DNA of 6,525 nucleotides from the NCBI GenBank assembly GCA_014729935.1, contig WJJB01000351.1, positions 1 to 6,525 of the forward strand, given 5' to 3'. Source of the DNA: Candidatus Bathyarchaeota archaeon. Its GTDB lineage: Archaea; Asgardarchaeota; Lokiarchaeia; Sigyniarchaeales; Sigyniarchaeaceae. Below are positions 1 through 5,207 of this stretch, in pieces; the stretch's first letter is position 1; the number at the start of each line of letters is the position of its first letter. The notes beneath the pieces were generated by a model. The model was given only the letters and a program-made list of their open reading frames with translations. It did no database searches and was not told where the DNA came from. Position numbers and translations under genes: made by a program.

Positions 1-396
1 ACCCATGCCAGTTTTCGAAACAACGTTGGCACCAGCAAATTCAATCAATTCCCCTTGCTTGTATGCTTCAACAAGGGATTTCACGGTGTAAGGTGGATTT
101 GACATGTCGGGAAGCGTGAGTACCTGCATGCCCGAGGCGCTCAATGCAGCTGCAGCATTGGGACCAACCTGAGCCACGACAGCAACATTTGCCTGTTTGC
201 TTGTCACGAATTGCACTGCCATTGGACCAGCACCGCCCATTGCTTGAGTGGCGGGATTGGAACTGGTGGTCACCGAGAGCAGCTTTCCATCATTGTCCAG
301 CTCGACAAACGTGAAGAACGCGCAACGACCGAACCTGAAATCCATGTATCCTTCCATGCCCCTATCCGAATCAGAGGGGATTGCAATGACTACCAT
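1..396 (-). CDS. NifX/NifB-like dinitrogenase iron-molybdenum cofactor-binding domain protein, 3' end cut by window edge
   Basis: The frame reads without a stop from ATG at 396 to the left edge, giving 132 residues that begin MVVIAIPSDSDRGMEGYMDF. The N-terminal beta strand, the FRFGRCAFFTFVELD segment (residues 20-34), the glycine-rich QAMGGAGPMAVQF stretch (51-63) and the alternating strand VAVVAQVGPNAAAAL (71-85) match the small Nitro_FeMo-Co (NifX/NifB C-terminal/MTH1175-like) fold. Family members of about 110-130 residues bind iron-sulfur or iron-molybdenum cluster precursors, but most archaeal copies are not tied to nitrogen fixation and their role is unproven. A single Cys (C25) follows the FGR motif. 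The start is supported by GGTGA at 404-408, seven bases upstream. Nearly the whole domain is present, so little is missing beyond the edge. The DUF5320-type gene upstream on the same strand is a typical partner. No nif structural genes are visible, so a nitrogenase role should not be assumed. Confidence 0.85.
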   Translation of the reverse strand, partial: MVVIAIPSDSDRGMEGYMDFRFGRCAFFTFVELDNDGKLLSVTTSSNPATQAMGGAGPMAVQFVTSKQANVAVVAQVGPNAAAALSASGMQVLTLPDMSNPPYTVKSLVEAYKQGELIEFAGANVVSKTGMG

Positions 397-427
397 TGAT
401 CTTTCACCATTCTTTATGGATAAGTAT

Positions 428-438
428 TCGATATAGAA
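428..438 (-). promoter_or_regulatory. Possible TATA element for the NifX-like gene
   Basis: The minus strand reads TTCTATATCGA here, about 36 bases before the ATG at 396. A start site 25-27 bases downstream would give a leader of only about 10 bases, barely covering the GGTGA site. The spacing is therefore borderline, and the true promoter may lie elsewhere in the gap, or the gene may also be read from upstream. Confidence 0.3.
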
Positions 439-653
439 GATTACGTGCAACATTAGAACTTGTTGATTATCCCACAAAAGGTCATTGAGAGACCGATCTC
501 AGCCCTAGTATTATGGATTGAAAGCCATATCACTGCATGAAATTGGAACGTATGTCTATCTTCATTCCTATACCTGGGCTTGATAATAGGTTGGTTTCAA
601 GGATATTGATGCTGGAAAACTTATTTTCATCTCCAAGCTTTGAGGAGATACTG

Positions 654-668
654 CAAAAAAAGAAAAAG
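654..668 (-). terminator. T-rich terminator-like tract after the DUF5320 gene
   Basis: On the minus strand the bases CCTTTTTCTTTTTTTGCA lie about 30 bases past the TAA stop of the DUF5320-type gene. Runs of T without a strong hairpin are the usual intrinsic termination signal for archaeal RNA polymerase. Its presence suggests that the DUF5320 gene and the NifX-like gene are at least partly uncoupled. Confidence 0.5.
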
Positions 669-696
669 GTAAGAAATGGAAGAAAATGGTGTCTCT

Positions 697-1083
697 TTAT
701 TGCTGGTTGGATTCCAACTCGCTTATTCGCTTGGAAATTTCTCCCAGGGCTTGATTCATGTGTTCCAGTTGGGATTCAATGTAAGACTTCTGTGCCTTGA
801 GGGCATCCAATTGTGAAGCCGGGGGCACTCCAGTTGCGGGTGGTACACCCGATGGATACCAGGTTGCAGGAGGAGCAACAGGAACGGATCCACGTCCCCA
901 ACCCATTCCTCCGCCTCGACCCCTGCCAAATCCTCCACCCCAGCCGCCACGCCTACCGAGCCCCAATCCTAGACCATAGGGTCGATTCATGTATCCTGGA
1001 ACACTGTAACCCGCGCAATAACCGAGTCGCCTACCAGTAAGAGGCCCCATTCCATTGGGACCAGATCCGTCACCGCCTGGCAT
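697..1083 (-). CDS. DUF5320-type Gly/Arg-rich protein with C-terminal coiled coil
   Basis: This 128-residue protein begins MPGGDGSGPNGMGPLTGRRL and continues with GYCAGY (residues 21-26). That is the typical N-terminal signature of the DUF5320 family (MPxGDGTGPxGxGPxTGRxxGxCAGY). Residues 38-65 are a low-complexity run of Gly, Arg and Trp. Residues 66-90 are rich in Pro, Val and Ala. Residues 91-125 form a heptad-like helix (QLDALKAQKSYIESQLEHMN onward), as is usual at the end of this family. It has no membrane segment or signal peptide. The biochemical role is unknown; relatives are small proteins often encoded next to NifX/NifB-like or Mrp/NBP35-type genes in anaerobes, which suggests a link to metal clusters but does not prove one. 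The start is supported by GGTGA at 1094-1098, ten bases upstream. An out-of-frame ATG at 1088-1090 is not used. Confidence 0.87.
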   Translation of the reverse strand: MPGGDGSGPNGMGPLTGRRLGYCAGYSVPGYMNRPYGLGLGLGRRGGWGGGFGRGRGGGMGWGRGSVPVAPPATWYPSGVPPATGVPPASQLDALKAQKSYIESQLEHMNQALGEISKRISELESNQQ

Positions 1084-1187
1084 GTGTCATGTGTCACCTT
1101 TGATTCTTGTGAATGATTCGAGTAGTAAAGATGGTTATGAATTGATATTCATGATTGGTGACGCTCTGGTGGTTAATAAATGTTATG

Positions 1188-1200
1188 AATATATACTATT
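1188..1200 (-). promoter_or_regulatory. TATA-like promoter element for the DUF5320-type gene
   Basis: The minus strand reads AATAGTATATATTC, the clearest TATA box in the window. It lies about 105 bases before the ATG at 1083, so a start site about 26 bases downstream would give a leader of roughly 80 bases that contains the GGTGA site. Such a leader is long for an archaeal mRNA and could carry regulation, although I see no recognisable riboswitch in it. Confidence 0.45.
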
Positions 1201-1297
1201 AACTTGTTTGAACCCTTGTAAATGAATTTCAAGCCACATTCCCAGAATGCATTCTCGCATGAGTGAGACAGGTAACAAGATGCGAAACCTGTGATTA

Positions 1298-1404
1298 TTG
1301 AACTACCACGCCCTAAACTAAAGGACGTGGCTTTCTGGCGGAAAACGGGTAACATGGTTCAATGCGATGTGGCGGGGTGGATTTGCATCAACCGGATTGT
1401 TTCC
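1298..1404 (-). mobile_element. Decayed right end of an IS200/IS605-type element (TnpB tail and omega-RNA-like hairpin)
   Basis: On the minus strand a hairpin with arms CCACGTCC (1323-1330) and GGGCGTGG (1306-1313) and a nine-base loop is preceded by GAAAG and followed by TAGTTCAA. As RNA on this strand the 8-bp stem is complete with one G-U pair, whereas on the plus strand it has a C-A mismatch. A GAAGCCACGTCC-loop-GGGCGTGGTAGTTCA arrangement is a familiar right end of archaeal TnpB-bearing IS605-group elements, where it forms the 3' part of the guide (omega) RNA. The frame leading into the hairpin reads GNNPVDANPP (1375-1404) and ends with TAG at 1318-1320 inside the loop, resembling the variable C-terminal tail of TnpB that normally overlaps this RNA. 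No catalytic TnpB or TnpA sequence remains. The right boundary is probably TTCAA at 1298-1302; the left boundary is unclear. Confidence 0.55.
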
Positions 1405-1421
1405 CTGGCATGCAGGAATTA

Positions 1422-1442
1422 GGGATGATCCGGGATCGTCCC
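1422..1442. repeat. Inverted repeat / hairpin downstream of the Rag-like GTPase gene
   Basis: The arms GGGATGATC (1422-1430) and GATCGTCCC (1434-1442) pair over nine positions around a three-base CGG loop. The fifth pair is U-G when read as plus-strand RNA and a C-A mismatch on the minus strand. It lies 22 bases beyond the GTPase stop codon. It may belong to the neighbouring IS605-like relic, whose ends carry subterminal hairpins, or it may act as an mRNA 3' structure. No T run follows it. Confidence 0.5.
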
Positions 1443-1464
1443 AAAGTTTGAAAGACCGATTCAA

Positions 1465-2100
1465 TTAATGAATTCTTGCCATCAGATCCGTCGTGAGATT
1501 CAATAAGGTGAGAAAACAATCGTGCTCGTATTCCTTGGTAATGCTGGTGATGTATACATCAAAATCCAAAAATTTCATCATTTTATCAAACACATAATCG
1601 TTCAATTCTTTCTTTATCCGTTTTTTCATCTTCTCGACCTTCAGATCATTCTTTTCCTTTGAGATCTTGTCAAACTTGTGTGCGAGAATGTAAAAACTAC
1701 TTTCGTTTGCAAGTTCGACCCGGCGATTATAAATGAGCATGATGAGATCTTGAATTTCCTTCTTGGAATCAGCCTGCTCCCAATCAGTAATATCGAAGAT
1801 GAAAAAGATGATGTCTGCACCTGGAAACACGCGCTCTTTACGGCTTTCCAGCCAATCATTGAGGTTTTGACCAGCCGAATCGACGACAGAAAGGGAAACA
1901 GGTATCTTCTCCCCTTGTTCCCCCTCCTCGCTACCCGGAAGCGTCGTGAGGTAATTATAATTCTTGTATTTCAATCCAACGGTCGGCGGTTCCGACTCCT
2001 CCATTAATTTCTCTGCAGGCACGCTTTCAAAGAAAAACTTTCGCAACGTCGTTTTTCCCGCTTCTGGCTTTCCCAAGAACAGTATTTTCTTGATAACCAT
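1465..2100 (-). CDS. Rag/Gtr-type small GTPase (Ras superfamily, eukaryote-like)
   Basis: The 211-residue protein carries all five G boxes. These are the P-loop GKPEAGKT (residues 10-17), the switch I Thr in PPTVGL (T40), DSAGQ (74-78) with the catalytic Gln kept, HKFD (141-144) as the base-specificity box, and TSI (185-187). HKxD instead of NKxD and TSI are hallmarks of the RagA/Gtr1 group, and such proteins are abundant in Asgard archaea. An acidic, glycine-containing loop (about 54-66, PGSEEGEQGEK) lengthens the region between switch I and G3. The C-terminal roadblock domain of true Rag proteins is absent, as are a lipidation motif and membrane helices, so it is probably a cytosolic stand-alone G domain. 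Its effectors are unknown; no roadblock or longin gene lies nearby. ATG at 2100 is preferred because GGAG at 2111-2114 lies ten bases upstream. A GTG at 2106, which adds two residues, sits only four bases from GGAG. Confidence 0.88.
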   Translation of the reverse strand: MVIKKILFLGKPEAGKTTLRKFFFESVPAEKLMEESEPPTVGLKYKNYNYLTTLPGSEEGEQGEKIPVSLSVVDSAGQNLNDWLESRKERVFPGADIIFFIFDITDWEQADSKKEIQDLIMLIYNRRVELANESSFYILAHKFDKISKEKNDLKVEKMKKRIKKELNDYVFDKMMKFLDFDVYITSITKEYEHDCFLTLLNLTTDLMARIH

Positions 2101-2153
2101 GGTCACGCAACTCCAAGTGATCCCACTTCTTCGGGGTACACTAGGCAGGGAGG

Positions 2154-2169
2154 TAATTAAAAACCTTCC
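2154..2169 (-). promoter_or_regulatory. BRE/TATA-like promoter for the Rag-like GTPase gene
   Basis: The minus strand reads GGAAGGTTTTTAATTA, a purine-rich BRE-like block followed by a T/A-rich TATA-like box. It lies between the transporter stop codon (2183) and the GTPase start. A start site about 26 bases downstream gives a leader of about 30 bases that contains GGAG. The T run could also terminate the transporter transcript. Confidence 0.5.
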
Positions 2170-2182
2170 GATGGCATTGAAC

Positions 2183-3220
2183 CTACACGAAGATGATTGA
2201 AATACCCATGATGATCATTCCCAATGTGAATCCAAGGATGGACGTGTGCTTGTATTCCATGTTCTTTGCCGTGGGAATCAAGGTATCCACGGACACGTAA
2301 ATCATGATGCCAGCAACAAGTGCCAATAACGAGGGCAATATCGCTTCGTAAAGTCCAATGAAAGGAGCCAAGATCAACCATGCAATCAATGCCCCTGCCG
2401 GCTCTGCCAATCCAGATATCGTTGCAAACAAAAATGCTTTTTTCTTGTTCCCCGTTGCCAAGAAGATGGGAATAGCAACGCAAATACCCTCGGGAATGTT
2501 ATGAAGTGCTGTTGCCAGTGCGATTTCCACTCCAAGTTCTGGCTTGTACAAACCAGCCGTGAATGTTGCCAATCCTTCGGGCACGTTATGGATGAATAGT
2601 GCCAAGGCGGTAAGCAACCCGAGTTTCATTAACTTGCTACTATCCACGCAAAACATTTCATTGCAGGAGTCCTTGCCGTGCTGGTGCATCCAACGCCTTG
2701 CACCACCTGGGGCCCGCATTCGGACCGCCCTCCTGTACCGCGCGGACATGTGACCCGCTTGGTCCGGGACGGGATAGGATTTAGCAATATTTTCCCCTTT
2801 CAAGTCCCTTTCCTTGCTTGGATCAATCGAATTCGACGTTGGAGACCTTGAGGGGGTTCCCACATTTGCTTTTTTTGGGAGATTATCCCGATCATTACCT
2901 TGGGGTGCATCCTTCATCATGTCCCCGTTATAAAGATGCTCGTGAACGTTTTCTTGCTCAGGAAGGAGCATGTCTATCAACAATGCAAGGCCCAAGCCAA
3001 TAGCCAAGAATAACAAGGCGCCTTCCACTCGCAAGACCTCTTCAGCCTCGCTGAAAAACTCGGTAAAGCTTATGAAGATCATGACCCCAGCAGAAAGAGC
3101 CATCATGAAGGAGATGAAACGAGGGCGCGGTCGCTTGTTTGCGATTCCCAAGACAGCACCGAAGATGGTGGAACACCCAGCAAGGGTTGAAAGGAGGATA
3201 GCATACAGGCTGGTATCCAT
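2183..3220 (-). CDS. ZIP-family divalent metal transporter (ZupT/GufA-like) with long cytoplasmic-type loop
   Basis: The 345-residue membrane protein has about eight predicted helices at residues 5-26, 35-55, 67-87, 198-220, 229-253, 261-284, 289-313 and 325-345. The two ZIP metal-site motifs HNVPEG (211-216) and HNIPEG (240-245), with the E in LAEPAG (E273), are intact, so transport of zinc or a related divalent metal into the cytoplasm is expected. The metal specificity cannot be read from sequence. Typical ZupT proteins have about 260 residues; the extra length sits between helices 3 and 4 (about 88-197), the usual place of the variable loop. This loop contains scattered His and Cys (HEH at 93-95, MHQHGKDSCNEMFC at 178-191) and an Arg-rich section (about 160-176) encoded by unusually GC-rich DNA. 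No clear Shine-Dalgarno precedes the ATG, which suggests a leaderless or short-leader mRNA. There is no metal-responsive regulator nearby. Confidence 0.92.
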   Translation of the reverse strand: MDTSLYAILLSTLAGCSTIFGAVLGIANKRPRPRFISFMMALSAGVMIFISFTEFFSEAEEVLRVEGALLFLAIGLGLALLIDMLLPEQENVHEHLYNGDMMKDAPQGNDRDNLPKKANVGTPSRSPTSNSIDPSKERDLKGENIAKSYPVPDQAGHMSARYRRAVRMRAPGGARRWMHQHGKDSCNEMFCVDSSKLMKLGLLTALALFIHNVPEGLATFTAGLYKPELGVEIALATALHNIPEGICVAIPIFLATGNKKKAFLFATISGLAEPAGALIAWLILAPFIGLYEAILPSLLALVAGIMIYVSVDTLIPTAKNMEYKHTSILGFTLGMIIMGISIIFV

Positions 3221-3246
3221 GGTGTTTCTTAATGTACCGTGAACCG

Positions 3247-3258
3247 GTGCATATTATC
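3247..3258 (-). promoter_or_regulatory. Possible TATA element for the ZIP transporter gene
   Basis: The minus strand reads AAGATAATATGC about 30-38 bases before the ATG at 3220, so a start site 26 bases downstream would fall almost at the start codon. This fits the absence of a Shine-Dalgarno site. A second candidate, TTTCTTTAAC at about 3282-3291, would give a leader of about 40 bases. Confidence 0.35.
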
Positions 3259-3314
3259 TTTCTGGGGGATCGTGGTGGGTTGTTAAAGAAATGGCATGTC
3301 GACATTGAATTAAC

Positions 3315-5102
3315 TCAACTTTCATCCGGATCATTCCCATCCACCACCAGCATGCTTCTCTTGGAACCACGTTGCAAGAGATCCAAGAAGGCGGCATCTC
3401 GCTTTGCGGATTTCTCTGCTTCCACGGTCAAGTTGTAGGCTATGGTATATGCCGTCTTGAGGTTCAAGACATTTGACCTGATCCGACCAAGGCTTTGCTC
3501 ATATCGTTCCAAAGAGATGGTAGAACCGTAGTATATACCAACATCTGTTTCAGGAAGATCGGTGCCCTTTTCTATCAATCTTTCTGATGCCACGAGGGTA
3601 TCAATCTCTGGATCTTTCTTGAAGGCTTGTATCCATCGGTTCTGCTCCATGCCGTCCATCCTCCCGTGCACCTTTACTGCCTTTACCCTGCCAATTTCGG
3701 GATCATTTAGGATGGCATGAAGGTGATTCACCATGTTGATGAACCTGCACATGATGAGGGCTTTCTTGCCCTCCTTCTTGAAGCGCTTGACCCAATACAG
3801 GAGCTTCTCGTCCTTTTCCGAGATAATGAGTTCCTTAGAATCGTATTCCTTCATCTTTTCTTTCATGAGAGCTTGGATCTCCTTGAAGGAATCATTGGAT
3901 AGCAAGAAGCTGTTCTTGGTAGTGGTGACGAAGCGGTAAAAGCTCAAGATTGTATTCTCCAGTAGTTTCTGCCTCCCGACGGTTATCAACAGGTAGGCTG
4001 ATGCGGATGTCAGGATGCGCTTGATCCCGTCGGTTATGGCATCCGCGCCCATTCCCTTGGCAGCCATGCGGGTTCGCAACTTCTCCTTGATTTCTTTTTT
4101 CGACAATAATTCCGTGACGAATAGCATGATCCTATCGCCCGGCAGGTACTTCACGCACGTGAGCATCCTGTAAGCATCTTTTATGGGTATCAAGGCATTG
4201 AACTTGATATCTTGGATGAGGGCATCAATGCGCGATATGAAATCATCAATGACCCTGATTTTCTTCAATTGGATGGAAGGACGGTAATTTTCGAAATCGT
4301 CCCCCTCCGGGAATACCTCTTTGACGTGTTCCTTTCCACCAAGGGTTTCCACCAGGAACTCCCGCTTGATTTCCTGAGAAATCGATGCGGTGAGACCAAC
4401 CATGATCTTGTCACTTGATGGATTGAGCAGGTTCAATAGCGAGAGCACAGGCTCGAATTTCTTGTTCATGCGGTAAAACTTCGGCGAAAATTCACGGGTG
4501 AGCAAATTATCGACCTGTTGGGGGGAGATCTCGTATTGTATAGCCATTTCTTGGATGAAGGCATCATAATCGCTCACGTTGAATAATTTCATTATGTACG
4601 AAATGGTTTCTTCCTTGCTACGCCTCCTGCCGTACGATTGTGCCAACACATCCAAGACTTCGTCAATGATCACCAATTTTATCTCATCGAGAATGGCACG
4701 CTCCAGTTTCTGGCTTGACCGGGATCTGGCGATGATGGAGTTTATGAAAAGCACCGGGGTGGCAAAGATGAACCTTGACATGGCAGCGTGCTGGCGAACC
4801 AAACGTGCGGGATAATCCTGTCCTTCTGGAAGCACGAATAGGTTCCCATAATTACCCAATCCCGCATCATTCGCCATGTTATGCAGCTGGTGCTTCAACT
4901 TCCTATCTGCAACAAGGAATAGCACCTTTTCGTCTTTTCCAATCACCTCCTCTTCTAAAAGGTATTCGATGATGAGGAAGGTGATGAGTGTCTTTCCCAT
5001 TCCTGTTGGCAGGTACAAGATGATGCGGTTGATTCCCTCGTCGATCAATGTAACTGCTTGATCCCTGGCATTGATCTGGTAATCCCTCGGTGTGAGTTTC
5101 AT
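3315..5102 (-). CDS. SF2 DNA/RNA helicase of the Hef/FANCM/RIG-I type, without nuclease domain
   Basis: The 595-residue protein has a complete two-RecA helicase core. It has an N-terminal RDYQ (residues 6-9), Walker A LPTGMGKTLI (31-40), motif Ia near VLFLVADRKLKHQ (60-72), an ATP motif (114-116), Walker B VIIDEVLD (144-151), motif III GLTAS (236-240), motif IV ALIMCRF (448-454), motif V around ASERLIEKGTDLPETDVGI (505-523) and motif VI YEQSLGRIRS (534-543). A long helical segment (about 285-430) separates the two RecA halves, as in the Hef/FANCM/Mph1 and RIG-I group. Archaeal Hef adds a C-terminal ERCC4 nuclease, which is lacking here; the protein ends about 50 residues after motif VI. A role in DNA repair or fork processing is inferred from the family only. 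DEVL replaces the usual DEAH/DECH, and motif VI has GRIR instead of GRxxR. AAGG at 5109-5112 lies six bases before the ATG. Confidence 0.83.
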   Translation of the reverse strand: MKLTPRDYQINARDQAVTLIDEGINRIILYLPTGMGKTLITFLIIEYLLEEEVIGKDEKVLFLVADRKLKHQLHNMANDAGLGNYGNLFVLPEGQDYPARLVRQHAAMSRFIFATPVLFINSIIARSRSSQKLERAILDEIKLVIIDEVLDVLAQSYGRRRSKEETISYIMKLFNVSDYDAFIQEMAIQYEISPQQVDNLLTREFSPKFYRMNKKFEPVLSLLNLLNPSSDKIMVGLTASISQEIKREFLVETLGGKEHVKEVFPEGDDFENYRPSIQLKKIRVIDDFISRIDALIQDIKFNALIPIKDAYRMLTCVKYLPGDRIMLFVTELLSKKEIKEKLRTRMAAKGMGADAITDGIKRILTSASAYLLITVGRQKLLENTILSFYRFVTTTKNSFLLSNDSFKEIQALMKEKMKEYDSKELIISEKDEKLLYWVKRFKKEGKKALIMCRFINMVNHLHAILNDPEIGRVKAVKVHGRMDGMEQNRWIQAFKKDPEIDTLVASERLIEKGTDLPETDVGIYYGSTISLERYEQSLGRIRSNVLNLKTAYTIAYNLTVEAEKSAKRDAAFLDLLQRGSKRSMLVVDGNDPDES

Positions 5103-5127
5103 GTGACGCCTTAACTATGGAACACCA

Positions 5128-5139
5128 AGTTAAAAAACA
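5128..5139 (-). promoter_or_regulatory. TATA-like promoter element for the helicase gene
   Basis: The minus strand reads GTTTTTTAACTT, close in pattern to the element before the GTPase gene. The box lies about 27-37 bases before the ATG, so the mRNA would have a very short leader. The T run may also end the transcript of the upstream coiled-coil gene, whose stop codon lies about 70 bases away. Confidence 0.45.
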
Positions 5140-5207
5140 TGCGGTGTGGCAGTCTCTGGTACATTGAGTCAAGGGATTACAAGGCTTGGTTCAACCTTCA
5201 CCATGAT

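Larger units (their letters stand above)
397..696. other. Intergenic stretch between DUF5320 and NifX-like genes
   Basis: This 300-base gap has no convincing gene. Read on the minus strand it contains a T-rich tract just after the DUF5320 stop, then a small hairpin with a 6-bp stem (ATCTCC at 629-634 and GGAGAT at 644-649, 9-base loop), then a TATA-like element before the NifX-like gene. A plus-strand frame at 537-800 is open but runs into the antisense of the DUF5320 gene and resembles no family I know. The middle part, about 450-620, shows nothing I can assign. Confidence 0.6.
1084..1464. other. Intergenic stretch between the Rag-like GTPase and DUF5320 genes
   Basis: This gap of 381 bases contains the proposed DUF5320 promoter and leader (1084-1200), a perfect 12-base palindrome AGAATGCATTCT at 1244-1255, an IS200/IS605-type right-end relic (about 1298-1404) and a hairpin (1422-1442). 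A minus-strand frame at 1173-1355 is open but crosses the relic hairpin and has no family resemblance, so it is not called. The part from 1200 to 1297 shows nothing else that I can assign. Confidence 0.6.

Noticed and set aside
487..502. Inverted repeat TGAGA...TCTCA as a possible terminator or operator
   Set aside because: The five-base arms are too short to stand out from chance, and no T run follows.
537..800. Plus-strand open frame of 87 codons
   Set aside because: It overlaps the 3' end of the DUF5320-type gene in antisense, has no visible ribosome binding site and no family resemblance.
1205..1225. tRNA T-arm-like GGGTTCAAAC on the minus strand
   Set aside because: The flanking bases do not pair into a T stem, and no matching acceptor or anticodon arms are found.
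1173..1355. Minus-strand open frame of 60 codons in the gap before the DUF5320 gene
   Set aside because: It crosses the IS605-like hairpin and the TATA element and has no recognisable domain; it is probably chance.
3042..3305. Minus-strand open frame overlapping the start of the transporter gene
   Set aside because: It is out of frame with the clear ZIP protein and rich in His, Pro and Cys without domain resemblance; it is a shadow.
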